64,000 nucleotides of DNA, taken from an uncultured Cellvibrionales bacterium. GTDB taxonomy: Bacteria; Pseudomonadota; Gammaproteobacteria; Pseudomonadales; GM7GCV1. Location of the stretch: positions 1 through 64,000 of the forward strand of contig CAJXYP010000004.1 in assembly GCA_913063225.1 (NCBI GenBank). The letters are read 5' to 3'. Of the stretch, positions 25,181 through 33,646 are shown piece by piece (positions within the stretch are counted from its first letter, which is position 1; each line of letters starts with the position of its first letter). The position numbers were made by a program, and so were the translations under genes. The notes under the pieces are model-generated. The model had not been told where the DNA came from and did no database searches. It worked only from the letters and a program-made list of their open reading frames with translations.

Positions 25181-26416
25181 ATGCTGAATATATTGAGAAT
25201 ACCAACTATATGTTTAGCGCTGTTTCTATGCACTGCGGCGACTCAGGCTCAGGTGTTTGATCAGCCGCGCTATGCAACCTACCGCACATGGGCGCTTGCG
25301 CCGCCTTGGAAAGAGCACGGTTACAAAATAGGTTCCTTTATACCCGAGAGCTATCTGCTTTATCTTTCAGATGCGGACCCTATTACGATCTCAAATCAAC
25401 AATATACTCTGGCCTTAACGCAAGATGGCGTAGAGGTTTTGGTGCACCCCCGGTCAATTTCAGAGTTAAGCTTTCAGCAATCCGTCGGCGACCACCAAGT
25501 GATATTTAATTCGGACTACTTGCTGTGCAAAAGCCGAGGCTGCTCGGCGACATTGGCAAACGACTGGTTAGTGGCTCGTGGCGAAGCTTTTAAAATTATT
25601 GCTGATGAGGGCAACTTTATTACCCTGCTTGGAACTCGAGGATCGGAGCAGTTGCGAGGGTATATACGAAGAACTGATCTTGATCACTTGGAGCGTATTG
25701 GCAAAATAACCAGAGCCGACAAAATGCATCCCAGATATAGCATTGAAAAGCGTCAATCTGGCACGCTCGCAACCTCCTGCGGTGAGACCAAGGCGGTTGG
25801 AACGCTTATAGATGTTCCGAAAAATGATGTTACTGCAGAGCGCATACTGGCTTTACTTTCGGTTGCGCAGATCAATACAGGGAATATGCAAAGCGGTGAT
25901 GATGGCGAAGAAGTGAGCAGTGTGGACAATGTCGACCAAATCGAGATCACCAGTTCCTATGGTGGTGAGGGCTACCTGAATACCTTTTACCTATATCAAG
26001 TAGAGGATCTTAGTCAGACCTTGGGTTCCGATGAGCGCTTTTTTGATGTGGCGGTAGCCCTAAAAATTAATTGCACTCTCAATGAAGAGGGAGAGGAGCG
26101 CGGCGGATACCGCGAAAATTATATCGAGCATATGACTCTTATGAATTCCAAGAACATATTTAACGGTCGGCCGATAGCTAACGAAATCTCGATGGACTAT
26201 TTTAATACCCCTCTAGATCTGCAGGAGTACACCGGCGAGGCCTATATGATCAGCATTAATAAGCTGGAGCATTTTGAGCGCGCGCTTGAAATTTTGTCGA
26301 ACCGAATTGGGGATCGCGATCTGTCCGGTTATATGCTCACAGAGTTGAACCGTAGCTGCCGATCAGAGATGCGAAATCCCTATACACAAAGTGTATGCCT
26401 TACCTACGACTACTAA
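25181..26416 (+). CDS. Hypothetical secreted protein
   Basis: 411 residues with a signal peptide ending ATQAQ. I do not recognise a domain. Visible features are several Cys (LLCKSRGCSA, SCGE, NCTL, RSCRSE and a Cys near the end), an SH3-like stretch near residues 125-165 (DWLVARGEAFKIIADEGNFITLLGT, long strands) and an acidic linker around 245. It starts at 25181 without a good ribosome binding site; a tiny frame with a good site ends just ahead. It precedes coaX by 12 bases and takes the place where birA is found in many relatives. Confidence 0.7.
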   Translation: MLNILRIPTICLALFLCTAATQAQVFDQPRYATYRTWALAPPWKEHGYKIGSFIPESYLLYLSDADPITISNQQYTLALTQDGVEVLVHPRSISELSFQQSVGDHQVIFNSDYLLCKSRGCSATLANDWLVARGEAFKIIADEGNFITLLGTRGSEQLRGYIRRTDLDHLERIGKITRADKMHPRYSIEKRQSGTLATSCGETKAVGTLIDVPKNDVTAERILALLSVAQINTGNMQSGDDGEEVSSVDNVDQIEITSSYGGEGYLNTFYLYQVEDLSQTLGSDERFFDVAVALKINCTLNEEGEERGGYRENYIEHMTLMNSKNIFNGRPIANEISMDYFNTPLDLQEYTGEAYMISINKLEHFERALEILSNRIGDRDLSGYMLTELNRSCRSEMRNPYTQSVCLTYDY

Positions 26417-26428
26417 ATACTACCTAGA

Positions 26429-27199
26429 ATGACAAAAAAATCTAAAGCCCTGTTGGCGAATACCTTGCTATTGGACGCGGGCAATACTTCAGTGAAGTGG
26501 AAGCTCGGTAGCTCCGGTGATATCCATCGTTGTGCCGCTGCGGATTTATCCAAGCTTGAGATTTGGATGAGAGAGCAGGCTTCAGGCATTGAATTCATAG
26601 CGCTTAGCAGCGTGCAAGCTACCCAGTGGAACACTTCTCTGGAATCAATATGTTCCGAACTGAGGATGTCGATCTGGATGGCCAGCTCAGAATCGGAAAA
26701 CTCCGGGTTGAGCTGTGGTTATCACGAGCCGGCAAATCTTGGTGTAGATAGGTGGCTGGCAATGTTGGCCCTCTGGCAGAGACGGAGAGCTGGGTTTTTG
26801 TTGGTGGATATGGGTACGGCGATCACTCTTGATGCGGTGGATGATCAGGGTAGGCATCTCGGGGGTTATATAGTGCCAGGGCTCGAGCTACAACGTCGCG
26901 CGTTAACGGAGAGCAGTGAAGCCCTGGGTAGATTGGTTACTGACGTGCCAGACTTTAGTTTTGGCTTGGGGTTGGATACCAGTGAAGCGGTTGATCGGGG
27001 GGTATTTATCTCGGTTGAGGCCTTGGTAGAAAAAGTTATGAACAATGCTGGGCTTTCTGCAGAGCAGTTGGTGATAATAGGTGGCGACGCGCGCTGGTTT
27101 ATCGATGCTAGCGATATAGATAACCAAAATATTGATTTAGTACTGCAAGGCCTAGAGATTGTCTATGGCCAAAGTTTGGAATCTGAGGAGCAAGGGTAG
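26429..27199 (+). CDS. coaX: Type III pantothenate kinase
   Basis: 256 residues. The ASKHA-fold signatures are present: LLLDAGNTSVKWKL near the N-terminus (phosphate 1), LGVDRWLAMLAL, then FLLVDMGTAITLDAV (phosphate 2) with GGYIVPGLELQRRAL. It phosphorylates pantothenate in the first step of coenzyme A synthesis in the cytoplasm. The gene is 12 bases after the hypothetical gene and two bases before the SPOR-like gene. The linkage to the tRNA-tuf cluster is the usual Pseudomonas-type layout, though the neighbouring birA is absent. Confidence 0.95.
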   Translation: MTKKSKALLANTLLLDAGNTSVKWKLGSSGDIHRCAAADLSKLEIWMREQASGIEFIALSSVQATQWNTSLESICSELRMSIWMASSESENSGLSCGYHEPANLGVDRWLAMLALWQRRRAGFLLVDMGTAITLDAVDDQGRHLGGYIVPGLELQRRALTESSEALGRLVTDVPDFSFGLGLDTSEAVDRGVFISVEALVEKVMNNAGLSAEQLVIIGGDARWFIDASDIDNQNIDLVLQGLEIVYGQSLESEEQG

Positions 27200-27201
27200 G
27201 G

Positions 27202-27996
27202 ATGAAGTGGATTGCGCTGGTTTTAATTCTGGCAAATGCCTTGGCATTCTATTTCTTTCGTGTGGATCAAAATCAGGAGATCAGCACAGATCTGCCTCGG
27301 CCAGTTGGTTCTGCCCGCTTGATACTTATCGACGAATTAAATTTTGCCGAGCGCAATGGGCTTCGTATTCAGGAGGCGCCTTCGGCCAATAGTGAGTCCT
27401 CCGCTAATGGCAGCGCATCAGCGAACACCCAGCCCATCGAAGACAGCTTTAACCTATTGCGGCAGACCGGCTTGCCTGAAGAAGGGACAGCTACCGAGCT
27501 AGCTTCTGATGCAGCCCCTGCTATGGATCCGGCCTTAGAAGGTGTCTGCGACGTATTTCGTTTGCCCGAAGAGCAAATATCCGGTTTGCTACAAAGGTTA
27601 AGGTCAGTAGACCTAAACCCTACGCTGGAAGAGGAGATAGTGGGAAATCCCGGGCCCATAATGGTTTATGTTGCGCCCTTTGTTTCCGCGCGTGAAGCGG
27701 CGCTCGAATTAAATGTTCTGCGTCGCGAAAAGATTGAAAGCTTCATCATCCCCGAGGGCGATCTGCAAAATGGCATATCTGTAGGCGTGTTTAGTACCGA
27801 GCAAAATGCCATCGCCCGATCAATTCAGCTAGAGAATTTGGGGTACCAAACAGATCATTATCAATATGTGGTTGAAGTGACTCAATATTTGGTTAATTTA
27901 CCCCTCTCCGAATCTACTCTAATGGCCTCAAATTATTGGCTTGAGCTCGAGTTGGACTTCCCTGCAATGACCCGTGAGCAAAATTCCTGTTTTTAG
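27202..27996 (+). CDS. SPOR-domain-like membrane protein
   Basis: 264 residues with one N-terminal membrane helix (WIALVLILANALAFYFF), a Ser/Ala-rich linker, a helical region with CDVFRLPEEQI, and a C-terminal SPOR-like domain (IMVYVAPFVSAREAALELNVL, then ISVGVFSTEQNAIARSIQLENLGY). SPOR domains bind denuded septal peptidoglycan; here the spacing is slightly unusual, so the label is from pattern similarity. ATG 27202 follows AAGGGTAGGG, two bases after coaX. The tRNA promoter begins at its stop codon. Confidence 0.8.
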   Translation: MKWIALVLILANALAFYFFRVDQNQEISTDLPRPVGSARLILIDELNFAERNGLRIQEAPSANSESSANGSASANTQPIEDSFNLLRQTGLPEEGTATELASDAAPAMDPALEGVCDVFRLPEEQISGLLQRLRSVDLNPTLEEEIVGNPGPIMVYVAPFVSAREAALELNVLRREKIESFIIPEGDLQNGISVGVFSTEQNAIARSIQLENLGYQTDHYQYVVEVTQYLVNLPLSESTLMASNYWLELELDFPAMTREQNSCF

Positions 27997-27997
27997 G

Positions 27998-28026
27998 TTG
28001 CTTCGGGGGGTAAGTTTCAATAGAAT
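27998..28026 (+). promoter_or_regulatory. Sigma70-type promoter of the tRNA-tuf operon
   Basis: TTGCTT at 27998-28003 and TAGAAT at 28021-28026 are separated by 17 bases. The next bases CCCGCCTCC form a GC-rich discriminator, typical of stringently controlled stable-RNA promoters. The same TAGAATxCCGCCTCC string occurs before rpsJ at 56762. Confidence 0.75.
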
Positions 28027-28073
28027 CCCGCCTCCACTGCGCCCTGCCATATTGGTCGGGTAATTTGAGTAAG

Positions 28074-28149
28074 GCTGGTGTAGCTCAATTGGTAGAGCAG
28101 CTGACTTGTAATCAGCAGGTCGGGGGTTCGACTCCTCTCACCAGCTCCA
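28074..28149 (+). tRNA. tRNA-Thr (anticodon UGU)
   Basis: 76 bases with encoded CCA. The acceptor stem GCTGGTG/CACCAGC pairs fully; the anticodon arm GCTGA-CTTGTAA-TCAGC gives anticodon TGT. First of four tRNAs in the order also found in E. coli ahead of tufB. Confidence 0.97.
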
Positions 28150-28168
28150 TCATAAATTAGCAGTGTTC

Positions 28169-28252
28169 GGTGGGGTTCCCGAGCGGCCAAAGGGATCAGA
28201 CTGTAAATCTGACGCGAAAGCTTCGGTGGTTCGAATCCACCCCCCACCACCA
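28169..28252 (+). tRNA. tRNA-Tyr (anticodon GUA)
   Basis: 84 bases with a long variable arm and encoded CCA. The acceptor stem GGTGGGG/CCCCACC pairs; the anticodon loop CTGTAAA gives GTA. Twenty bases after tRNA-Thr. Confidence 0.97.
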
Positions 28253-28365
28253 ATTAAGAGGTGGTACAAAGGGCTTTGTTTTCTCAAAGTACTTTGTAGT
28301 AAGAATTTGCTCTTAGATGAGCTAGGCGAGAGTCAGAATTGCATTCGCCAAATGAGTTGGGTTCG

Positions 28366-28439
28366 GCGGGTATAGTTCAATGGTAGAACGTCAGCCTTCC
28401 AAGCTGAACATGCGGGTTCGATCCCCGCTACCCGCTCCA
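28366..28439 (+). tRNA. tRNA-Gly (anticodon UCC)
   Basis: 74 bases with encoded CCA. Acceptor stem GCGGGTA/TACCCGC; anticodon loop CTTCCAA gives TCC. The 113-base gap from tRNA-Tyr is longer than the others and holds no clear feature. Confidence 0.97.
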
Positions 28440-28476
28440 CTCTTTTTAGTTAAAGAGTGAGTGGATAAGGTTATGT

Positions 28477-28552
28477 GCTCATATAGCTCAGTCGGTAGAG
28501 TACTTCCTTGGTAAGGAAGAGGTCACCGGTTCGAATCCGGTTATGAGCTCCA
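28477..28552 (+). tRNA. tRNA-Thr (anticodon GGU)
   Basis: 76 bases with encoded CCA. Acceptor stem GCTCATA/TATGAGC; anticodon stem CTTCC/GGAAG with loop TTGGTAA gives GGT. It precedes tuf by 122 bases. Confidence 0.97.
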
Positions 28553-28672
28553 GTATTTGGTAGTTAGGTTTTAGTTATTGGTAGGTGGTTGGTTTTTTGG
28601 ATTCTTTATTAGTTGCTAAAGGCCAATCGCTAAATTGGTTTGCAATATTAGGTTGATGTTAGGAGACGCTAG

Positions 28673-29870
28673 AGATGGGTAAAGAGAAGTTTGAACGTAC
28701 TAAGCCCCACGTAAATGTGGGCACGATTGGTCACGTGGATCATGGTAAAACCACACTGACGGCGGCATTGACGCGCGTATGTGCGGAAGTATGGGGCGGA
28801 GATGCGGTTGCTTTTGACGGTATCGATAACGCACCGGAAGAGCGCGAGCGCGGTATTACTATTGCGACGTCTCACGTTGAATATGAATCACCGAATCGTC
28901 ACTACGCACACGTTGATTGCCCAGGACACGCGGATTATGTGAAAAACATGATTACCGGTGCTGCTCAAATGGACGGCGCTATATTGGTTTGTTCAGCGGC
29001 TGACGGCCCCATGCCTCAGACGCGTGAGCACATCCTTCTATCTCGTCAGGTTGGTGTTCCGTACATCGTAGTATTTTTGAACAAAGCCGACATGGTTGAC
29101 GACGAAGAACTTTTGGAATTGGTTGAAATGGAAGTTCGTGAACTTCTTGATCAATACGAATTCCCTGGCGACGATACGCCAATCATCATCGGTTCTGCGC
29201 TTATGGCGTTGAACGGTGAAGATGACAACGAAATGGGTACTACGGCAGTTAAGAAGCTTGTTGAAGTTCTGGATTCATATATTCCAGAGCCAGAGCGTGC
29301 GGTAGATCTTCCATTTTTGATGCCAATTGAAGACGTTTTCTCTATCTCAGGTCGCGGTACGGTTGTTACCGGTCGAATTGAGCGCGGAATCGTAAACGTT
29401 GGTGACGAGATTGAAATCGTTGGTATCCACGACACGACTAAAACCACCTGTACCGGTGTTGAGATGTTCCGCAAGTTGCTTGACGAAGGTCGCGCTGGTG
29501 AGAACGTTGGTGTACTTCTGCGCGGAACTAAGCGTGAAGAAGTTGAACGTGGACAGGTTCTTTGTAAGCCTGGCGCGATCAAGCCACACACTAAGTTTGA
29601 AGCGGAAGTATATGTTCTGTCTAAAGACGAAGGTGGCCGTCATACACCATTCTTTAAAGGTTACCGTCCTCAGTTTTACTTCCGTACAACGGATGTGACT
29701 GGTGCCTGTGAGCTTCCAGAAGGCGTTGAAATGGTAATGCCTGGTGACAATATACAGATGGTAGTAGAGCTGCACGCTCCGATTGCGATGGAAGAAGGTC
29801 TTCGGTTTGCGATTCGTGAAGGTGGCCGAACTGTTGGTGCTGGTGTTGTAGCCAAGATTATCGAGTAATC
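28673..29870 (+). repeat. 1.2-kb direct repeat (tuf copy 1)
   Basis: The sequence from AG just before the tuf start to TC just after the stop is identical, as far as I can read, to 45550-46747. Flanking sequence diverges at once on both sides. This is the pattern produced by gene conversion between paralogous tuf genes. Confidence 0.9.
28675..29868 (+). CDS. tuf: Elongation factor Tu (copy 1, tufB position)
   Basis: 397 residues. GTPase motifs [13 protein letters not shown] and NKAD are intact. EF-Tu carries aminoacyl-tRNA to the ribosomal A site. The ATG at 28675 follows TTAGGAG. The gene is read with the four upstream tRNAs and is followed by a hairpin (29883) and tRNA-Trp. The protein is identical to the second copy at 45552, which lies at the end of the str operon. 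Two tuf genes are normal for gammaproteobacteria. Confidence 0.99.
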   Translation: MGKEKFERTKPHVNVGTIGHVDHGKTTLTAALTRVCAEVWGGDAVAFDGIDNAPEERERGITIATSHVEYESPNRHYAHVDCPGHADYVKNMITGAAQMDGAILVCSAADGPMPQTREHILLSRQVGVPYIVVFLNKADMVDDEELLELVEMEVRELLDQYEFPGDDTPIIIGSALMALNGEDDNEMGTTAVKKLVEVLDSYIPEPERAVDLPFLMPIEDVFSISGRGTVVTGRIERGIVNVGDEIEIVGIHDTTKTTCTGVEMFRKLLDEGRAGENVGVLLRGTKREEVERGQVLCKPGAIKPHTKFEAEVYVLSKDEGGRHTPFFKGYRPQFYFRTTDVTGACELPEGVEMVMPGDNIQMVVELHAPIAMEEGLRFAIREGGRTVGAGVVAKIIE

Positions 29871-29882
29871 GAAATACGACTA

Positions 29883-29912
29883 AAAGCCGGGGCGCAAATG
29901 CGTTCCGGCTTT
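29883..29912 (+). terminator. Hairpin between tuf and tRNA-Trp
   Basis: AAAGCCGG and CCGGCTTT close a stem that contains an inner CGCA/TGCG pairing. Only a short T-run follows, so it may be a partial terminator that lets some transcripts into tRNA-Trp and secE. Confidence 0.65.
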
Positions 29913-29947
29913 GTCCGTTTCTCGGGGTAGGTGAAAAGTTAAGCTCC

Positions 29948-30023
29948 AGGCCAGTAGTTCAATTGGTAGAGCGTCGGTCTCCAAAACCGAATGTTGGGGG
30001 TTCGAGTCCCTCCTGGCCTGCCA
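29948..30023 (+). tRNA. tRNA-Trp (anticodon CCA)
   Basis: 76 bases with encoded CCA. Acceptor stem AGGCCAG/CTGGCCT; anticodon loop CTCCAAA. It sits between tuf and secE as in most gammaproteobacteria. Confidence 0.97.
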
Positions 30024-30055
30024 ACATTACAAGCTTATTATAGATATTGAGTTAT

Positions 30056-30427
30056 ATGAGTATTGAAGAAACTAAGCAAAAGAACGGCGCATTGAATGCA
30101 GTGCTCTGGTTTATCGTTGTGGCGCTGATCGCAGCTGTGGCCGTGCTCAACTCAATTTATGCTGAAGAATCGCTACTCTATCGAGTGATGGGCGGTCTTG
30201 TTTTGGCGATCGCTGCTGGATTTATTGCAGTACAAACTACTCAGGGCGCTACTTTTTGGCACATTGCCAAAGGTGCACGTACGGAAGTACGCCGAGTAGT
30301 GTGGCCGACTCGCGATGAGCGCAATAAGGCAACCTTAATGGTTGTTGCTGTTGTAGCGCTTATGTCTGTTGTTTTGTGGGGTCTAGACGGATTATTCGGC
30401 TGGCTCGTTGGACTTTTGCTCGGATAA
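30056..30427 (+). CDS. secE: Preprotein translocase subunit SecE
   Basis: 123 residues from the ATG at 30056 (an in-frame TTG at 30047 lacks support). Three membrane helices, as in the long gammaproteobacterial form, with the conserved AKGARTEVRRVVWPTRDE amphipathic segment before the last helix. SecE clamps SecY in the inner membrane translocase. The ribosome binding site is weak. It is followed eight bases later by nusG, the usual pair. Confidence 0.95.
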   Translation: MSIEETKQKNGALNAVLWFIVVALIAAVAVLNSIYAEESLLYRVMGGLVLAIAAGFIAVQTTQGATFWHIAKGARTEVRRVVWPTRDERNKATLMVVAVVALMSVVLWGLDGLFGWLVGLLLG

Positions 30428-30435
30428 GGTGACCT

Positions 30436-30963
30436 ATGCGTTGGTACGTAGTACATGCCTTTTCAGGCTATGAAAAAAAAGTAGTAGGTTCGCTTCAAGA
30501 GCGGATCGATATGAATGACATGCAAGAAAAATTCGGTGAGATATTAGTTCCCACTGAAGAAGTCGTCGAAATGAAGGACGGCAAAAAGCGCAGCAGTGAG
30601 CGCAAGTTCTTCCCCGGGTATGTCCTGGTGCAGATGGAACTTGACGACGATAGCTGGCATTTGGTTAAAGAAACGCCTCGAGTAATGGGATTTATCGGCG
30701 GAAAAGCGGATAAGCCAGCACCAATTACTCAGAAAGAAGCAGATTTGATTCTGCAAAGAGTTCAGGACTCGGGCGAGAAGCCTCGTCCGAAAACTGTATA
30801 CGAGCCCGGCGAAATGGTCCGAGTTACAGATGGGCCTTTTAACGACTTTAACGGAACCGTTGAAGAAGTTAATTACGACAAGAGCCGATTGCGTGTTGCA
30901 GTAACGATTTTCGGTCGATCTACTCCGGTAGATCTCGAATTTACTCAGGTCGAAAAAGCCTGA
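30436..30963 (+). CDS. nusG: Transcription termination/antitermination factor NusG
   Basis: 175 residues: the NGN domain ([35 protein letters not shown]) followed by a KOW domain ([22 protein letters not shown]). It binds RNA polymerase and couples it to Rho or the ribosome. AAGGTGAC precedes the ATG. The length is normal for the family. Confidence 0.97.
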   Translation: MRWYVVHAFSGYEKKVVGSLQERIDMNDMQEKFGEILVPTEEVVEMKDGKKRSSERKFFPGYVLVQMELDDDSWHLVKETPRVMGFIGGKADKPAPITQKEADLILQRVQDSGEKPRPKTVYEPGEMVRVTDGPFNDFNGTVEEVNYDKSRLRVAVTIFGRSTPVDLEFTQVEKA

Positions 30964-31055
30964 TTAATTGTGTTTCCGCAATTTTGCGGAGCACGGGGAG
31001 CCAGCGACGAGTGGAGACGCTCTGAGGCGATAACACCCAACTAGGAGAAATCTAA
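30964..31055 (+). promoter_or_regulatory. rplK leader with hairpin (possible L1 target)
   Basis: The 92 bases between nusG and rplK contain TCCGCA (30975-30980) and TGCGGA (30985-30990) as a short hairpin, then a GC-rich stretch GGGAGCCAGCGACGAG and AGGAG before rplK. In E. coli L1 represses its operon by binding near the rplK start. I infer such a site here but cannot draw the exact L1 motif. Confidence 0.35.
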
Positions 31056-31487
31056 ATGGCGAAGAAAGTAGAGGCCTATATCAAGCTGCAAGTGCCAGCT
31101 GGTAAGGCAAACCCAAGTCCACCTGTTGGTCCGGCTCTCGGTCAGCATGGCGTAAATATTATGGAGTTCTGTAAGGCGTTTAATGCGCAAACTCAGGGCA
31201 CCGAGCCGGGTCTTCCGGTTCCCGTTGTAATTACTGTATATAGTGATCGCAGCTTCACCTTCATAATGAAGACTCCTCCAGCTGCCGTCTTGTTGTTGAA
31301 AGCTGCTGGTATCAAATCTGGTAGCGGAACACCTAACACTGAAAAAGTGGGTAAGGTAAGCCGTGCGCAACTCGAAGAAATTGCCACCGCTAAAGAGCCA
31401 GATCTAACTGCTGCTGATATGGATGCAGCTGTACGAACTATCGCCGGTACTGCTCGCAGTATGGGCATTGAAGTGGAGGGCATCTAA
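31056..31487 (+). CDS. rplK: 50S ribosomal protein L11
   Basis: 143 residues with the Pro-rich N-terminal motif [30 protein letters not shown] and the C-terminal rRNA-binding domain ([12 protein letters not shown]). L11 binds the GTPase centre of 23S rRNA and is needed for RelA activation. TAGGAGAAATCTAA precedes the ATG. One base separates its stop from rplA, with which it is surely co-translated. Confidence 0.98.
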   Translation: MAKKVEAYIKLQVPAGKANPSPPVGPALGQHGVNIMEFCKAFNAQTQGTEPGLPVPVVITVYSDRSFTFIMKTPPAAVLLLKAAGIKSGSGTPNTEKVGKVSRAQLEEIATAKEPDLTAADMDAAVRTIAGTARSMGIEVEGI

Positions 31488-31488
31488 G

Positions 31489-32187
31489 ATGGCTAAAGCA
31501 TCAAAACGCGTTCGAGCGTTCCAAGAAAAAGTAGAAACAGGCAAGCCATATGCTTTTGATGAAGCGGTTTCCCTGCTAAAAGAATTCGCATCCAAGAATT
31601 TTAATGAAACCGTTGAGGCTTCTGTGAAACTTGGTATCGATCCACGTAAATCTGACCAAGCAGTTCGCGGAGCTACTACCTTGCCAAAAGGCAGCGGTAA
31701 AACCGTACGCGTTGCGGTATTTGCTCAGGGCGAAAATGCAGAAGCAGCTACAGCTGCTGGCGCTGACGAAGTGGGCATGGATGATCTAGCCGAGAAAATG
31801 AAGGGCGGAGATCTTGATTTTGGTGTTGTTATAGCCACTCCAGACGCAATGCGCGTTGTGGGAGCTTTAGGTCAGGTGCTGGGTCCTCGTGGACTTATGC
31901 CTAACCCAAAGACAGGCACCGTCACGCCAACTCCTGCTGTTGCAGTTAAAAATGCTAAGGCCGGTCAGGTTCGTTACCGTACCGACAAGAATGGCATTAT
32001 TCATGGCGGCATCGGCAAAGTGGATTTTGATGGTTCGGCGCTACAAGAAAATCTTGAAGCTCTGTTGGTGGATTTGAGAAAGCTCAAGCCTGCTGCAGCT
32101 AAAGGGATATACCTCCAGAAGATCGTACTTTCTACGACTATGGGCCCAGGTGTAACTCTGGATAGCTCAACTATTGAGAATGACTAG
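31489..32187 (+). CDS. rplA: 50S ribosomal protein L1
   Basis: 232 residues from the ATG at 31489; the frame is open further upstream but overlaps rpl[20 protein letters not shown] is the signature. L1 forms the mobile stalk that helps release E-site tRNA, and it is a translational repressor of its own operon in relatives. A long leader to rplJ follows. Confidence 0.98.
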   Translation: MAKASKRVRAFQEKVETGKPYAFDEAVSLLKEFASKNFNETVEASVKLGIDPRKSDQAVRGATTLPKGSGKTVRVAVFAQGENAEAATAAGADEVGMDDLAEKMKGGDLDFGVVIATPDAMRVVGALGQVLGPRGLMPNPKTGTVTPTPAVAVKNAKAGQVRYRTDKNGIIHGGIGKVDFDGSALQENLEALLVDLRKLKPAAAKGIYLQKIVLSTTMGPGVTLDSSTIEND

Positions 32188-32209
32188 CTCAAGCTAAAGA
32201 ATATGAATG

Positions 32210-32430
32210 CTGCGCAGGAGCGCAGCCATTGGCCGAAGGTCAATGCGAGTATCGGAAATACAAGCAAATCGACGTATTTGCGCCAGTAATACCGGTGCGA
32301 ACTCTAAAAAATCAGGGAGATTTTTTAGGGTTAAAGAGACTTTTGGGGTCCGCGTAAGCGGGCTGTTAAAGACCGCAGGAGCGGAGAGTTTTCGGACTCA
32401 AAGCTTAATTAGAGTGATCATCCTGCGCAG
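32210..32430 (+). promoter_or_regulatory. rplJ (L10) leader with long-range helix
   Basis: The 338-base rplA-rplJ gap is structured. CTGCGCAGGA at 32210-32219 pairs perfectly with TCCTGCGCAG at 32421-32430, closing a large domain. Inside lies CTAAAAAATC/GATTTTTTAG (32304-32328), a ten-pair hairpin. Enterobacterial rplJ leaders bind the L10-L12 complex to repress translation; this region occupies the same position and is most likely the equivalent. The rest of the gap to rplJ shows no gene. Confidence 0.7.
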
Positions 32431-32525
32431 ATGGTGAACCCCAGCGAAATTTGCTGAATTCACTTTGGTGGGTATTTGAAATTATTCGAATGCCTTAAAT
32501 AGAAACAAATCCAGGAGTAGTACTA

Positions 32526-33056
32526 GTGGCACTTGGACTTGAAGACAAGAAAACGATCGTCGCTGACGTGAGCGAAACTGCTTCCAATGCGCTGTCTTTA
32601 GTTGTTGCCGACGCCCGTGGCGTTGAAGTAAGCGACATGACAGAGCTGCGAAAACAGGCTCGTGAAAATCAGGTTGTTCTTAGGGTAGTCAAAAACACTT
32701 TGGCTAAACTTGCTTTTAAAGACACTGATTTTGAATGTGTGGACGACGCACTGAAAGGCCCTTCAATATTTGGTTTTTCGATGGAAGACCCAGGTGCAGC
32801 CGCAAGGTTGTTCAAACAGTTTGCCAAAGAAAATGACAACTTTGAAGTTAAGGCTTTATCAGTTGGTGGGCAGCTTCTCGAGAAGAGTCAGATTGATGTA
32901 TTGGCAACTTTGCCAACCCGTGATCAGGCACTCGGTATGTTGGCCGGCGTTATACTCGCACCCGTCACTAAGATGGTTCGAACCTTCAACGATGTACCCG
33001 GACAGGTTGTTCGCGTAGTTGATCAGGTACGAATTCAGAAAGACGAAGCGGCATAA
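32526..33056 (+). CDS. rplJ: 50S ribosomal protein L10
   Basis: 176 residues from a GTG start at 32526 with CAGGAG at about 32512. The N-terminal rRNA-binding part (ADARGVEVSDMTELRKQAR, VVKNTLAKLAF) is followed by the helical tail that carries L7/L12 dimers. L10 anchors the stalk and, with L7/L12, usually represses this mRNA through the leader described above. Confidence 0.98.
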   Translation: MALGLEDKKTIVADVSETASNALSLVVADARGVEVSDMTELRKQARENQVVLRVVKNTLAKLAFKDTDFECVDDALKGPSIFGFSMEDPGAAARLFKQFAKENDNFEVKALSVGGQLLEKSQIDVLATLPTRDQALGMLAGVILAPVTKMVRTFNDVPGQVVRVVDQVRIQKDEAA

Positions 33057-33095
33057 GATTAATCGTATTATTAAATTTTATTTGGAGTTTTAAAA

Positions 33096-33476
33096 ATGGC
33101 ACTTTCTAAAGACGAAATCCTCGACGCGATTGCAGAAATGAGCGTAATGGACGTTGTTGAGCTTGTTAGCGCAATGGAAGAAAAGTTTGGTGTATCTGCT
33201 CAAGCCGCTGCTGTTGCAGTAGCTGGTCCAGCTGCTGGCGGTGACGCTGCGGCTGCAGAAGAGCAAACTGAGTTTGACGTTATTCTTACTAGTTTTGGCG
33301 AGAAGAAAGTCAACGTTATTAAGACAGTTCGCACTATTACAGGCCTAGGTCTGAAAGAAGCGAAAGATCTTGTTGACGGTACACCTTCTCCTATTAAAGA
33401 AGGCGCTTCTAAAGACGAAGCAGAAGAAGCCAAAAAACAGCTTGAAGAAGCTGGTGCTTCTGTCGAATTGAAGTAA
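33096..33476 (+). CDS. rplL: 50S ribosomal protein L7/L12
   Basis: 126 residues: N-terminal dimerisation helices, an Ala-rich hinge ([19 protein letters not shown]), and the conserved C-terminal domain [20 protein letters not shown]. It recruits translation factors to the stalk. TTGGAG precedes the start. A hairpin and a long gap separate it from rpoB. Confidence 0.98.
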   Translation: MALSKDEILDAIAEMSVMDVVELVSAMEEKFGVSAQAAAVAVAGPAAGGDAAAAEEQTEFDVILTSFGEKKVNVIKTVRTITGLGLKEAKDLVDGTPSPIKEGASKDEAEEAKKQLEEAGASVELK

Positions 33477-33507
33477 TTCGACACTTGATCGGCATTAGCT
33501 GATTGAC

Positions 33508-33539
33508 CCAAGGCTGACGGATTTATCCGTCGGCCTTGG
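33508..33539 (+). terminator. rplL-rpoB attenuator hairpin
   Basis: A 15-pair stem (33508-33522 with 33525-33539) with one G-T pair and a two-base tip, so the effective loop is a little larger. It is followed only by TTG, not a T-run. E. coli has a partial terminator and an RNase III site at this junction; a similar role is inferred. A second, weaker hairpin (GACCA...TGGTC, 33551-33573) follows. Confidence 0.55.
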
Positions 33540-33646
33540 CTTGTTTCTGCGACCAGCCTTTTTTGGGGTGGTCGATTTAACCTTGGGACTGCAGGTTAAA
33601 TTAAGTATTCGCAGTCCACCTACTGAAAGCTAGGGAGCTGATAGAA

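Noticed and set aside
29347-29775. 142-codon minus-strand frame inside tuf (and the same in copy 2)
   Set aside because: It is the antisense of a highly conserved gene; the frame is open because of tuf codon use.
32207-32437. 76-codon frame in the rplA-rplJ gap
   Set aside because: The gap is better explained by the structured rplJ leader; the frame has no ribosome binding site and spans both sides of the long-range helix.
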